Shown: positions 17,424 through 26,317, counted from the stretch's first letter. The stretch: 64,000 bases of DNA from Rhizobium mongolense USDA 1844 (GCF_000419765.1 NZ_ATTQ01000001.1:248115-312114), one strand, 5' to 3'. Program-made: numbers and translations. Notes: a model not told the origin generated them from the sequence alone.

Positions 17424-18361
17424 CTTGATGCCCACAAACGTGTTGTTCTTTACCCGGGTTATTCAACAGATCAGCAAAACCCCACTTCGACGGAAACGCA
17501 GCTCGATCTCGGTAAAGAATTCATGGCGCGGCATGGTTGGCACTTGGCCGACACATTCGTTGATGCTGGCGTCAGCGGTTCGTCATTCGAAACGAGGCCC
17601 GGGCTTCAAGCGGCGCTGGCCGGATTGAACAGCGGAGTCTACGACGTTTTTCTCTGCCTGACGCTCGATCGGCTTCCCGCGATCTGGAGCATAGTGCGCG
17701 CGTCTTGAAAGTTCTCCATTTTTACGATGTCGAGCTTTGGACCGTCCATGGTGCCGCGGCGGTCTCGTCGATGGAATTGGGGTTACGAGCAGTTCTCAAT
17801 CATGAGGTGCTTGAACAGGTACGCTACCGACCGCGCGAAGGCATGAAAACGGTGGCGAAGCATGGCAGAGTGCCAGGTGGCCTTTGCTACGGTTACAGGG
17901 TACGGCGGGGGTTCGACGACGACGGCAACCCGGTTCGCGTGCGCTCGATCGATCCTGATGAGGCGGCGACGATCGTTTGGATTTTTAAGGAGTACGCGAA
18001 AGGTTTGAGCCCGGTCAGGATCACCGACGAACTCAACGCGCGCGGGATACCCGGACCGCGCGGCCGTGCGTGGCAAGGGACTGCTATCGGCGGTCATCGC
18101 AATCGTGGCAGCGGCATTCTCAACAATCAGGCCTATATCGGACTGATCGTCTTTAACCGCCTCGCCTACCGGAAAAATCCTGCAACCGAACATCGGGTGT
18201 CAGGGGAGAATGCCGCGGAGCTGCATGTCGTCCAGGAGGTTCCGTCACTCAGAATCATCGACGATACCCTTTGGCAAGAAATTAAGAGGCGGCAAGCGAA
18301 CTGGCGCGCGGGGATGCGGAGCAGTCGAGTGTTTCCGGGGTATTCCGGGCCCACGACATGA
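17424..18361 (+). pseudogene. Large serine recombinase, frameshifted and truncated
   Basis: The first frame gives 'YPGYSTDQQNPTSTETQLDL' (the usual R-Y-S-s-D-x-Q start, with the catalytic Ser), then 'FVDAGVSGSSFETRPGLQAA' and 'FLCLTLDRL'. One base is then missing near 17680; in the next frame the sense resumes with the resolvase helix, 'HGAAAVSSMELGLRAVLNHE', the recombinase domain (GGLCYGYRVRRGFDDDGNPV, 'ILNNQAYIGLIVFNRLAY') and the start of the zinc-ribbon region, where it breaks off at 18361. It is a dead phage- or element-type integrase; no attachment site was identified. Confidence 0.75.
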
Positions 18362-18372
18362 TGACATGCTAG

Positions 18373-19626
18373 CTAGTGCGCGTGCGTGCCAAGAATCGGC
18401 GTCATCATCTTGACGTGCGCGTCGATCCGCTCGAGCACCTTTATCGGAACGACCCCGCGCTCCGGCAGCGACCACCAGGTTTGGTTCACCCGCTCAACGG
18501 TTTCGGTCACCGCTTTGAGAACGGCAGCCTCCGGCAAGCGCGCACGATTAGCGAAGGCTTTCCATCGTCGCACGTTCATCGCCTTGAAGGAGCGCTCGCC
18601 AGCTAGCGACAGCGCCATGGCATCTGCCGGGATATAAGGAATGGTAGAGAGTACATCATAGACCGGCGCGAGCTCCGGCTTGTCGCCCGCCCCGCGATAG
18701 ATCAGTGACCAGTTCTTCAGGTGCATGTCGCCATTGCCGGTGACGGCAGCCAGAGCCAGCCGGCGGACGAATTCGAGCGCGGCTGCGGAGGAGACCGCAA
18801 CGCCAAGGGCTGCTGCGATATCGTGATAGGCTGCACCTTCGTATTTGCGCGAAGGATAAACGCCGAAGACCTGCGCGAAATCCTCAATATGTATCCGTTC
18901 AGCGCCAGCGCTGCGATCGAAGCGTTTGACGAGCAGGACTTTTCCATCGAAGAGCGTCTTGAATTCTTCCGGAATGCTTTCGAATTCCGATTGCTCGACA
19001 AGCTCGCGTTCCGGCACGTCCATGCCGATTGCTTCGGCCAAAGCGAGATTGGCATATTCATTCTCCGAGACGCCAGGAAACGATGTCGACGGAAACTTGG
19101 CGATGTACGAGCCTTGCTCGTCTCCCAACGGCAGGGTCAGGCCGCCGCCTTTGCCTGTGTTCTTGATGACTGAAAGCTTCATCTGCACGCCGGCGAGCGA
19201 AAACCGGGCCTTCGGTTTCGGACGTGACGAATCCTCGAGCGGAGGAGCTGCACCTTTGCTGGGCACGATGCGGACAGCACCCGGCAGATCCGACCCGAGT
19301 GCGATGAGCAGATCGAAATCGTTACCGGCGCGAACGCTGCCAGCGTGGTGCTTCTCCATCGCCTCGCGCAGCTTGTCCTCTGGAAGAAGATTCGCGAAAA
19401 ACGCCGGCAAGGCTCTGGCGACAGGCTTGGGATCTTTACGCAAACCTCCGGTGACCGCGCGGAAGGACAGGCTCAGCACGGGCAAACCGCCCGCCGCGCG
19501 ATAGCTTTCCTCGAAACTGAACGCATTGAAGTCGCCAGGCGTCCTGACAATCGTGCCGACCTTGAGATCGTTCAGCAGTACCTCAAGCGATGAGATTGAT
19601 CTTGGATCGAGATACGCCTCAGGCAT
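18373..19626 (-). CDS. hipA: HipA-family serine/threonine kinase toxin
   Basis: This 417-residue protein has the HipA layout: an N-terminal domain ('LEVLLNDLKVGTIVRTPGDF', 'ARALPAFFANLLPEDKLREA'), 'RFSLAGVQMKLSVI' and the kinase core with the catalytic loop 'GNGDMHLKNWSLIY' and 'APVYDVLSTIPY'. HipA toxins phosphorylate aminoacyl-tRNA synthetases and cause growth arrest (family knowledge). I put the start at 19626 (MPEAYLDPRSISS), which overlaps HipB by 8 bp; in-frame ATGs at 19632, 19638 and 19680 are alternatives. It appears intact. Confidence 0.88.
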   Translation of the reverse strand: MPEAYLDPRSISSLEVLLNDLKVGTIVRTPGDFNAFSFEESYRAAGGLPVLSLSFRAVTGGLRKDPKPVARALPAFFANLLPEDKLREAMEKHHAGSVRAGNDFDLLIALGSDLPGAVRIVPSKGAAPPLEDSSRPKPKARFSLAGVQMKLSVIKNTGKGGGLTLPLGDEQGSYIAKFPSTSFPGVSENEYANLALAEAIGMDVPERELVEQSEFESIPEEFKTLFDGKVLLVKRFDRSAGAERIHIEDFAQVFGVYPSRKYEGAAYHDIAAALGVAVSSAAALEFVRRLALAAVTGNGDMHLKNWSLIYRGAGDKPELAPVYDVLSTIPYIPADAMALSLAGERSFKAMNVRRWKAFANRARLPEAAVLKAVTETVERVNQTWWSLPERGVVPIKVLERIDAHVKMMTPILGTHAH

Positions 19627-19930
19627 CGGCATCACCATCGGGGCTGGCGACGAAGGCAGGCAAATCGTCGCCGTCATCATGTGGCCGCGTTAGTGCATCG
19701 ACCGCCGGAACCATCGCCTGCGGAATGAGCATCAGTTCGAGACCGAGCGCGCGCGCAATGTTGATCAGGGTCGTCGTGCGGGCAGCGCTGCTTCCGGCTT
19801 CGATCTCGCGGTAGCGTGGACGCGAGATACCTGCCATATCGGCGACCTGCTCTTGAGTAAGTCCCAATCCCTTGCGCGTCGTCTTCAAAAGCCGACCGAT
19901 TTTCAGAAGCGCTTCAGACTCCGGTTTCAT
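19619..19930 (-). CDS. hipB: HipB-family antitoxin / XRE repressor
   Basis: This 103-residue protein carries a Cro/CI-type helix-turn-helix at about residues 8-68 (IGRLLKTTRKGLGLTQEQVA, DMAGISRPRYREIEAGSSAA, TTTLINIARALGLELMLI) and a flexible C-terminal tail. It precedes and overlaps HipA, as in canonical hipBA operons, where HipB binds HipA and represses the operon. The operator-like repeats directly upstream of its ATG support self-regulation. Confidence 0.88.
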   Translation of the reverse strand: MKPESEALLKIGRLLKTTRKGLGLTQEQVADMAGISRPRYREIEAGSSAARTTTLINIARALGLELMLIPQAMVPAVDALTRPHDDGDDLPAFVASPDGDADA

Positions 19931-20022
19931 GTGATACCTAAACTTATCATTCGCTCTCAGATGATACCTATAAATATCATTTCCATTCGGTTTTCAAGAG
20001 ATGTGATAAGTATGCGGATCAT
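19931..20022. promoter_or_regulatory. Three HipB-operator-like inverted repeats
   Basis: GTGATA-N8-TATCAT at 19931-19950, the perfect ATGATA-N8-TATCAT at 19961-19980 and a weaker GTGATA-N8-GATCAT at 20003-20022 lie just upstream of hipB. All are 20 bp with an 8-bp spacer, the same geometry as the E. coli HipB site (TATCC-N8-GGATA). Centres are 30 and 42 bp apart. Confidence 0.7.
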
Positions 20023-20065
20023 TAAATATGTAAAAGATCCGTTTAAAGATCATACGCATAGCTAA

Positions 20066-20883
20066 CCGTCGATTGAAGCGCCAAGAGACCTCGCCCAACA
20101 TACATTTTTTGTTAAAGGCCGCCTTCTATTCCCGCTCGCCCTCGGCAATGCGGTCGAGAGAAATGGAATGAGCATGCCCAAACAAGATCTTCATCACGTC
20201 ATTTTCAGCGAAAAATCTCGGAGTTTGCGAGGTGCGTATCGCGCCAATCGCATCAAAGAGTGCTAGAGAACGTCCGTCCCTATTTGATCAGCCTGATCAT
20301 CTACCGCAAGCCGCCACCGATCCTGAATGGCCGCATCGACTGTACGACGATCGGACAGGTCTGCGGGATCGAAGGCGAATTGACGGCAGAACTGAAGAAG
20401 CAGCTCCGACCAGGCTTGGATGCGACCATCCGATGCCTCGGCGCACCGCCGGCCGCCGAAGGCGTTCGGCCCACAAAGTCCACCACTCGAGCAAGCAAGG
20501 CAACGGCGACAAAGGCGCCAGCTACCGCCTCCTCCACCAGAAAGCCAAAACGCGCTGCGGCTGACGGCACCTTTGCTCAACCGGCCTCCGCACCGCGGGG
20601 GCCTGCACCGAAACCAATCAGCCCGTTTCCGGAACCATTGTTTGAAGCAACCGAGGACCCGGCAAGTTTTGGTGCCATAAAAGGCTTGCTGCCTCATGCG
20701 CCACATAACTTACGAGATATTCTCGCGACCCATATCCTAAAACAGACCGGGTCCTACGAGCAGGCCAGTTATGCAATCCAGGACACGCCTGACGTGGTGC
20801 AACAACACTACGCTCGCTTGCTGCCGCAAGAGAAGGCGGCACTCGCAGCGAAAATTCTGAACCAGGTCTGGGAAGCCGCATAG
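20066..20883 (+). pseudogene. Site-specific integrase (tyrosine-recombinase-type) remnant
   Basis: The stretch 20260-20883 is one open frame (207 codons, starting GTG). Its end reads 'HNLRDILATHILKQTGSYEQ', 'ASYAIQDTPDVVQQHYARLL' and 'KAALAAKILNQVWEAA', which looks like the C-terminus of an integrase, with the H-x-x-R helix (HNLRD) and the final Tyr (QQHYARLL). The front half ('LENVRPYLISLIIYRKPPPI') is joined through an Ala/Lys/Pro-rich linker, so the catalytic centre seems deleted. Upstream, in another frame from 20066, 'TFFVKGRLLFPLALGNAVER' and 'MSMPKQDLHHVIFSEKSRSL' look like its N-terminus, ended by a stop at about 20258. I take the whole as a frameshifted, internally deleted gene; the 207-residue piece might still be expressed. 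Confidence 0.5.
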
Positions 20884-20884
20884 C

Positions 20885-21028
20885 ATGCCGGTTGACGATC
20901 AAGTGTGGAAATGTTTTCTGCACCTGACGGTGGCGGGTGGTTACGCCTTGAAAGGAATTGAACTGACGGCCCGTGATTGGGATGCGGTTAAAACCTCTAT
21001 CCAAAACCTGGCGCCCAGGATGCTGTAA
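20885..21028 (+). CDS. Very small hypothetical ORF after the integrase remnant
   Basis: A 47-codon frame starts one base after the integrase stop region (MPVDDQVWKCFLHLTVAGGY) and ends 'SIQNLAPRML'. It has no ribosome-binding site of its own beyond the upstream coding end and no recognised family. It could be translationally coupled or simply a chance frame. Confidence 0.25.
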   Translation: MPVDDQVWKCFLHLTVAGGYALKGIELTARDWDAVKTSIQNLAPRML

Positions 21029-21084
21029 TATTGTCTTAAAAGGCTTTTGTAATAGCAGCGGAGTCCACTTTATCACTGCGAAGA

Positions 21085-21984
21085 TCATTCCATTACGGTC
21101 ATGAACGCCGGTACTTGTTGTTCGAAGAATTTCGAAAACGAGGCAATGCGCGGTGGCAGCGCCTGGTATGGGGGGTAATATAGGGTCAGCCACAAGTCCG
21201 GCGGCGACCAGTTCCGCAGGACATGGACCAGCCTTCCCGTGTGCAGATGCTCGGCCACATGAAACCTCGGGAGCATGGCAACCCCGGCCCCTTCAGCAGC
21301 CATATCGGCCAGAACACCTCCATTGTTGGCACTGAACGTGCGGCCCGCCGATATCGTCGCACTGCCGCCGCCGTCCGACAAGGACCAAGTCTCCCGTTTG
21401 CTTTCGCCACTGTAGGCAAGGCAATCGTCGAGTGTCAGCTCATTGGGATGTTCCATTTCTTCAAATCGACTTCCTGGCGCAGCAACGAGAATGCGGCGCA
21501 CGACGCTGATCTTCCGCCAGATCGTGAACTTGTCCGATGGAGCGGCAGAGATGCGGATCGCGAGATCGTAGTCGTCATCGATGATGTTTACGAGACCGTC
21601 CGTCAGGGAGATTTCGAAAGTGATCTTCGGATAGCGCTCCCTGAAGCCCGACAAGATAGGGGGCAGGATTTGCTGACCGAACCAGGTCGGTGCACTGATC
21701 CGAAGCCGACCGTGATCGGCCTTGTGGGTGTTCATCACATCTTTGCGGGCATTTTCGAGCGCCTGTACCGCGGGTTGTATCTGGGCAGCAAAAATCGCGC
21801 CGTCGGTCGTGAGCGAGACCTGCCGCGTCGTCCGGACAAAGAGCTGTACGCCGAGGTCTTCTTCCAGGGCGGCGATTGCACGCGTGACAGCTGCGGGTGT
21901 CATGTCCAGTTCGCGCGCGACCTGGGCAAAGTTCCGCTTTTCGGCAGCCAGCAGAAACGTTCGGAGGGCCTTGTAGTCATTCAT
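21085..21984 (-). CDS. LysR-family transcriptional regulator
   Basis: This 299-residue protein has an N-terminal LysR helix-turn-helix (DYKALRTFLLAAEKRNFAQV, ARELDMTPAAVTRAIAALEE) at residues 2-62 and an effector domain to the end. It is divergent from a ring-cleaving dioxygenase gene, with 121 bp between the starts. That interval contains a GCAATT-N17-GCAATT element that recurs upstream of the DoxX/MFS genes and of the alpha/beta hydrolase, so this regulator is the natural candidate for controlling all three units. Quinones or other aromatic electrophiles would be plausible inducers given the targets, but this is inference. Confidence 0.9.
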   Translation of the reverse strand: MNDYKALRTFLLAAEKRNFAQVARELDMTPAAVTRAIAALEEDLGVQLFVRTTRQVSLTTDGAIFAAQIQPAVQALENARKDVMNTHKADHGRLRISAPTWFGQQILPPILSGFRERYPKITFEISLTDGLVNIIDDDYDLAIRISAAPSDKFTIWRKISVVRRILVAAPGSRFEEMEHPNELTLDDCLAYSGESKRETWSLSDGGGSATISAGRTFSANNGGVLADMAAEGAGVAMLPRFHVAEHLHTGRLVHVLRNWSPPDLWLTLYYPPYQALPPRIASFSKFFEQQVPAFMTVME

Positions 21985-22001
21985 TCGATTATTTCACCTA
22001 C

Positions 22002-22033
22002 CGCAATTCATTCGCAAGTTTTATTGCAATTCC
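22002..22033. promoter_or_regulatory. Shared regulatory element, copy 1 (LysR/dioxygenase interval)
   Basis: GCAATT at 22003-22008 and again at 22026-22031, separated by 17 bp, with TCG at 22012-22014. The same spacing and internal TCG occur in copies 2 and 3; this copy is the most diverged. It lies 18-49 bp upstream of the LysR start and about 75 bp upstream of the dioxygenase start. Confidence 0.6.
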
Positions 22034-22105
22034 GAGCGCTGATCAACTGGGGTAGTTTTCTAATCACACCAGACAAACGAAGTCAGCCACCGAAGGGCAA
22101 CCATC

Positions 22106-23038
22106 ATGATCAACGAAATCAACGGACTGCATCACATCACGTCGATGGCATCTGACGCCCGTCAGAACAACACGTTTTTCACCGACACCCTGGGGCTACG
22201 CCGCGTAAAGAAGACCGTGAACTTCGACGATCCGAACGTCTACCACCTCTACTACGGCGACGAGGCTGGTACCCCCGGCACTGTCATGACCTACTTCCCA
22301 TTCCCGGACGTGATGCGCGGCAGACCAGGCGTTGGCGAAGTGAGCGAGACGCAGTTCGCAGTCCCGAAAGGCTCCCTCTCCTTCTGGCAGGATCGTCTGA
22401 CCGCTAAGGGAGCCGGCCTTCTCGAAGCCGACACCACCTTCGGTGCCAACCGCCTGCGGTTCAACGGTCCGGACGGTGAAGGTCTTGCCCTGATCGAAAC
22501 GGCAGACGACGCCCGCACTGCGTGGAACGGATCCGGCATCGCCGACAGCGTCGCCATCCGTGGTTTCTCCGGCGCGCGTTTCCGCCTGCACGACACAGCC
22601 GCCACCGCCGAACTGCTCGGGTTCATGGGCTACCAGCGCGCCGAGACGGAAGGTGATGTCACCCGCTTTATTATCCCAGGCGGAAACGGCGCCGACACGA
22701 TCGACCTCGAGGCGCTTTCCCAGACTCCTTTTGCACGACAGGGAGCAGGCTCGGTCCACCACATCGCCTTTGCCGTCGAGAACCGCGCCAAGCAGCTCGA
22801 AGTCCGAAAGGCGCTGATGGACACGGGCTACCAGGTCACTCCTGTGATTGACCGCGACTACTTCTGGGCGATCTACTTTCGTACCCCGGGAGGCGTGCTA
22901 TTCGAAATCGCCACCAACGAACCCGGTTTCGACCGTGACGAAGACACCGCGCACCTTGGCGAGGTTCTGAAATTGCCGGCCCGCTACGAGCCTTACCGTG
23001 CCCAGATCGAGGCTGGGCTTACGCCACTTGCAGCCTAA
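22106..23038 (+). CDS. Ring-cleaving dioxygenase of the VOC superfamily (MhqO/LinE-like)
   Basis: This 310-residue protein consists of two VOC modules. Likely Fe(II) ligands are visible: His in 'GLHHITSMA' near residue 10, His in 'SVHHIAFAVE' and Glu in 'GVLFEIATNEPGF'. The layout and length match MhqO/MhqA-type hydroquinone dioxygenases, which open quinol-derived rings and protect against quinones. It is divergent from a LysR regulator and heads a plus-strand block with a cysteine hydrolase, XapX protein and amidohydrolase. It appears complete. Confidence 0.9.
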   Translation: MINEINGLHHITSMASDARQNNTFFTDTLGLRRVKKTVNFDDPNVYHLYYGDEAGTPGTVMTYFPFPDVMRGRPGVGEVSETQFAVPKGSLSFWQDRLTAKGAGLLEADTTFGANRLRFNGPDGEGLALIETADDARTAWNGSGIADSVAIRGFSGARFRLHDTAATAELLGFMGYQRAETEGDVTRFIIPGGNGADTIDLEALSQTPFARQGAGSVHHIAFAVENRAKQLEVRKALMDTGYQVTPVIDRDYFWAIYFRTPGGVLFEIATNEPGFDRDEDTAHLGEVLKLPARYEPYRAQIEAGLTPLAA

Positions 23039-23144
23039 TGTTCCAACCAGGTCGCTTTCCGACAATCCAGTGTCCCAACGTTCAAGACGCGGAGCGATCC
23101 CTGCCCCATTGCCTATCGTCAACCCAACGAAAAGGAAACACGAG

Positions 23145-23834
23145 ATGTCTAACAAGCTTCAGGTCCTGACCCCCCAGAACAGCCAGATCATCTTCATCGA
23201 CCAGCAGCCGCAGATGGCCTTCGGTGTCCAGTCGATCGACCGCCAGACCCTGAAAAACAACGTTGTGGGCCTTGCCAAAGCAGCAAAAATTTTCAACATC
23301 CCGACCACGATCACGACCGTCGAGACGGACTCTTTTTCTGGCAACACCTTCCCTGAACTGCTCGCCGTCGTCCCCGACAACGACATTCTCGAGCGCACCT
23401 CGATGAACTCGTGGGATGATCAGAACGTCCGCGATGCACTTGCCGAGAACGCCGCCAACGGCCGCAAGAAGATCGTCGTTGCTGGCCTGTGGACCGAGGT
23501 CTGCAACACCACCTTCGCACTCTCCTGCATGAACGACACCGACTATGAGATCTACATGGTCGCAGATGCTTCCGGCGGCACCTCGATCGATGCACACAAA
23601 TACGCCATGGACCGCATGGTTCAGGCAGGTGTCGTTCCGGTCACGTGGCAGCAGGTTCTGCTCGAATGGCAGCGAGACTGGGCACGCAAAGAAACCTACG
23701 ACGCGGTTACCTCATTGGTGAAGGAGCATTCCGGTGCCTACGGCATGGGCATCGACTACGCAGTCACGCACGTTCACGGCGGCTCCGAGCGGGTCAGCCA
23801 TGGCAAGCGGATCGGGCCGAACCCCGCGAAGTAA
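23145..23834 (+). CDS. Isochorismatase-family cysteine hydrolase (YcaC-like)
   Basis: This 229-residue protein starts at 23145 behind AAGGAA. It has the cysteine-hydrolase triad elements: Asp19 in 'IIFIDQQPQM' and nucleophile Cys120 in 'AGLWTEVCNTTFALSC'. The sequence 'VADASGGTSIDAHKYAMDRM' and the length fit the YcaC/nicotinamidase-related subgroup, which are octameric or tetrameric cytosolic hydrolases of uncertain substrate. It is 106 bp after the dioxygenase and is followed by a strong hairpin before the XapX gene. Confidence 0.9.
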   Translation: MSNKLQVLTPQNSQIIFIDQQPQMAFGVQSIDRQTLKNNVVGLAKAAKIFNIPTTITTVETDSFSGNTFPELLAVVPDNDILERTSMNSWDDQNVRDALAENAANGRKKIVVAGLWTEVCNTTFALSCMNDTDYEIYMVADASGGTSIDAHKYAMDRMVQAGVVPVTWQQVLLEWQRDWARKETYDAVTSLVKEHSGAYGMGIDYAVTHVHGGSERVSHGKRIGPNPAK

Positions 23835-23842
23835 AGCCTGCA

Positions 23843-23874
23843 TCGCTCCGGCAGGACGCCACCTGCCGGAGCGA
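23843..23874 (+). terminator. Strong intercistronic hairpin
   Basis: TCGCTCCGGCAG (23843-23854) and CTGCCGGAGCGA (23863-23874) form a perfect 12-bp stem with an 8-nt loop, 9 bp after the hydrolase stop. There is no T-run after it, so it may end some transcripts, protect the upstream mRNA or attenuate expression of the XapX/amidohydrolase pair. Confidence 0.6.
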
Positions 23875-23902
23875 ATTGCTTCCCCCAAGCGAAGGTCTCC
23901 TC

Positions 23903-24193
23903 ATGAAAATCTATCTCCTGTCACTCGGTGCCGGCCTCCTGGTGGGCGTGATCTACAGCCTGCTCAATGTCCGCTCGCCTGCCCCCCCGGTCGTGGCTCT
24001 CATCGGGCTGCTCGGGATCCTTGTCGGCGAGCAGATCGTGCCGCTGGCAAAAAGCATCTGGGCTCGCGAGCCTGCTGCCCTTTCCTGGCTTCATCAGGTA
24101 AAGCCGCACATGTTCGGTCCCCTCCCGAAAGGCGGGCTGAACGTGGTGGAGGCGACCTCCCCCCGCGAAGATCCGACCTCGGGGAAAAGCTGA
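23903..24193 (+). CDS. XapX-domain small membrane protein
   Basis: This 96-residue protein has two hydrophobic helices: 'YLLSLGAGLLVGVIYSLLNV' and 'PPVVALIGLLGILVGEQIVP'. These form the XapX domain, named after a putative xanthosine-transport-associated protein; its role is unknown. The C-terminal forty residues are a polar extension (KPHMFGPLPKGGLNVVEATS). Its stop overlaps the start of the amidohydrolase by one base (TGATG), so the two are coupled. XapX proteins are frequently found beside such amidohydrolases in proteobacteria (my recollection). Confidence 0.85.
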   Translation: MKIYLLSLGAGLLVGVIYSLLNVRSPAPPVVALIGLLGILVGEQIVPLAKSIWAREPAALSWLHQVKPHMFGPLPKGGLNVVEATSPREDPTSGKS

Positions 24194-26175
24194 TGACGAC
24201 GCGCCGCACCTTCCTGGGCGCAGCTTCGAGCCTCGCCTTTTCAAATCTGTTTTCACCGGCCAATGCCGCCGATCCCATCAAGACCGGAGCCGCTTCCATG
24301 CACGCAGACATCGTTCTTCACAACGGATTGATCACGACGCTTGATCGCGCAAATCCGAACGCCACTGCGATCGCCGTCAAGGACGGTCTATTCATGGACG
24401 TGGGCACCGACAGGGAAATCATGGCGCTCGCCGGACCGGACACGAAAATTGTCGACCTCAAGGGCAAGCGCGTGCTGCCGGGCCTGATCGACAACCATAC
24501 CCACGTCGTGCGCGGTGGTCTCAACTTCAACATGGAGCTCCGCTGGGACGGCGTCCGCTCGCTCGCCGATGCGATGGATATGCTGAAGCGGCAGGTCGCC
24601 ATCACGCCTGCCCCACAATGGGTGCGTGTGGTCGGTGGATTCACCGAGCACCAGTTCGCCGAAAAGCGCCTGCCGACGATCGACGAGATCAATGCTGCCG
24701 CACCCGATACGCCGGTCTTCCTGTTGCACCTCTACGACCGCGCATTGCTCAACGGCGCTGCCCTTCGCGCCGTCGGCTACACGAGGGACACACCGAACCC
24801 GCCAGGTGGAGAAATCACCCGCGATGCCAACGGCAATCCGACGGGGCTGCTGCTCGCCAAGCCGAATGCGGGCATTCTTTATTCGACTCTCTCCAAGGGG
24901 CCGAAGCTTCCTTTCGAATACCAGGTCAATTCCACCCGCCACTTTATGCGGGAACTCAACCGGCTGGGCATTACCGGGGTTATCGACGCGGGCGGCGGCT
25001 TCCAGAACTATCCGGACGACTACGCGGTCATTCAAAAGTTGTCGGACGAAGACCAGCTCACAGTGCGTCTCGCCTATAACCTGTTCACGCAGAAGCCGAA
25101 GGAAGAGAAGCAGGACTTCCTCAACTGGACGCAGTCAGTCAAGTACAAGCAGGGCAACGACTATTTCCGCCACAACGGTGCGGGGGAGATGCTGGTCTTC
25201 TCCGCTGCGGACTTCGAAGATTTTCGCCAGCCCCGCCCGGATATGCCGCCCGAAATGGAAGGCGAACTGGAAGAGGTTGTTCGGGTGCTGGCCGAAAACC
25301 GCTGGCCCTGGCGTCTTCACGCCACCTATGACGAAACGATCAGCCGTTCGCTCGACGTTTTCGAGAAGGTCAACAAGGATATCCCGCTCGAAGGCCTGAA
25401 CTGGTTCTTCGACCATGCCGAGACGATCTCCGACCGCTCGATCGACCGCATCGCAGCACTCGGCGGCGGCATCGCCACGCAGCATCGCATGGCCTATCAG
25501 GGCGAATATTTCGTCGAGCGATACGGTCAGGGCGTCGCAGAAGCGACGCCGCCGATCAGACGCATGCTCGACAAGGGTGTCAATGTCTCGGCCGGCACGG
25601 ATGCGACGCGCGTCGCCTCCTATAATCCCTGGGTCTCGCTTTCATGGATGGTGACCGGCAAGACCGTCGGCGGCATGCAGCTATATCCCCGCGCCAATTG
25701 CCTCGACCGTGAAACGGCACTGCGCATGTGGACCGAAAAGGTTACCTGGTTCTCCAACGAGGAAGGCAAGAAGGGCCGGATCGAGAAGGGCCAGTTCGCC
25801 GATCTCGTCGTGCCGGATAAGGACTTTTTCTCTTGCTCGGAAGACGAGATTTCATTCCTGACATCGGATCTCACCATGGTCGGCGGCAAGATCGTCTACG
25901 GTGCCGGCGACTTCAAGCCGCTCGACGAAAACGACGTGCCGCCCGCCATGCCTGACTGGTCGCCGGTGCGCAACTTCGGCGGCTATGCTGCCTGGGGCGA
26001 GCCGGAAGGCGCCGGCAAACGTTCACTTCGTCGCGCGGCGATATCGTCATGCGGGTGCGCCAGCGATTGCGGCGTGCATGGCCACGACCACGCCCGCGCC
26101 TGGACCTCGAAACTGCCGATCGCTGACCTTAAGGGCTTCTTCGGTGCGCTTGGTTGCTCGTGCTGGGCGGTGTGA
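24193..26175 (+). CDS. Exported YtcJ-like amidohydrolase (Amidohydro_3)
   Basis: This 660-residue enzyme has an N-terminal signal with 'TTRRTFLGAASSLAFSNLF', consistent with twin-arginine export. Metal-hydrolase motifs follow: 'DNHTHVVRGG' (HxH), 'RWPWRLHATYDETIS' (His), 'WFFDHAETIS' (His) and 'VSAGTDATRVAS' (Asp). It matches the YtcJ/AepA-type Amidohydro_3 family. The Cys-rich C-terminus (CGCASDCGVHGH ... 'FGALGCSCWAV') is a feature I associate with this subgroup rather than damage. Substrate unknown; a periplasmic hydrolytic detoxification role would fit its neighbours. Confidence 0.88.
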   Translation: MTTRRTFLGAASSLAFSNLFSPANAADPIKTGAASMHADIVLHNGLITTLDRANPNATAIAVKDGLFMDVGTDREIMALAGPDTKIVDLKGKRVLPGLIDNHTHVVRGGLNFNMELRWDGVRSLADAMDMLKRQVAITPAPQWVRVVGGFTEHQFAEKRLPTIDEINAAAPDTPVFLLHLYDRALLNGAALRAVGYTRDTPNPPGGEITRDANGNPTGLLLAKPNAGILYSTLSKGPKLPFEYQVNSTRHFMRELNRLGITGVIDAGGGFQNYPDDYAVIQKLSDEDQLTVRLAYNLFTQKPKEEKQDFLNWTQSVKYKQGNDYFRHNGAGEMLVFSAADFEDFRQPRPDMPPEMEGELEEVVRVLAENRWPWRLHATYDETISRSLDVFEKVNKDIPLEGLNWFFDHAETISDRSIDRIAALGGGIATQHRMAYQGEYFVERYGQGVAEATPPIRRMLDKGVNVSAGTDATRVASYNPWVSLSWMVTGKTVGGMQLYPRANCLDRETALRMWTEKVTWFSNEEGKKGRIEKGQFADLVVPDKDFFSCSEDEISFLTSDLTMVGGKIVYGAGDFKPLDENDVPPAMPDWSPVRNFGGYAAWGEPEGAGKRSLRRAAISSCGCASDCGVHGHDHARAWTSKLPIADLKGFFGALGCSCWAV

Positions 26176-26183
26176 AGAAGGAT

Positions 26184-26231
26184 ATTTAATTGCGATAATC
26201 GCAATTAAATCGAAAGTATTGATGCAATTGT
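26184..26231 (+). promoter_or_regulatory. 27-bp palindrome plus shared regulatory element, copy 2
   Basis: ATTTAATTGCGAT-A-ATCGCAATTAAAT at 26184-26210 is a perfect palindrome. Its right arm merges into the shared element: GCAATT at 26201-26206 and 26224-26229 (N17 between) with an internal TCG. The 35 bp at 26197-26231 equal 28394-28428 apart from one base. It lies about 90 bp upstream of the DoxX gene. Confidence 0.7.
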
Positions 26232-26317
26232 TGGCGGCAATCTTTCCGGCCAATATCGCTCCACCAGCCGCAATCAACGCCGATCGGTTCAACCGGGCCA
26301 ATATTATAGGAGCAGAC

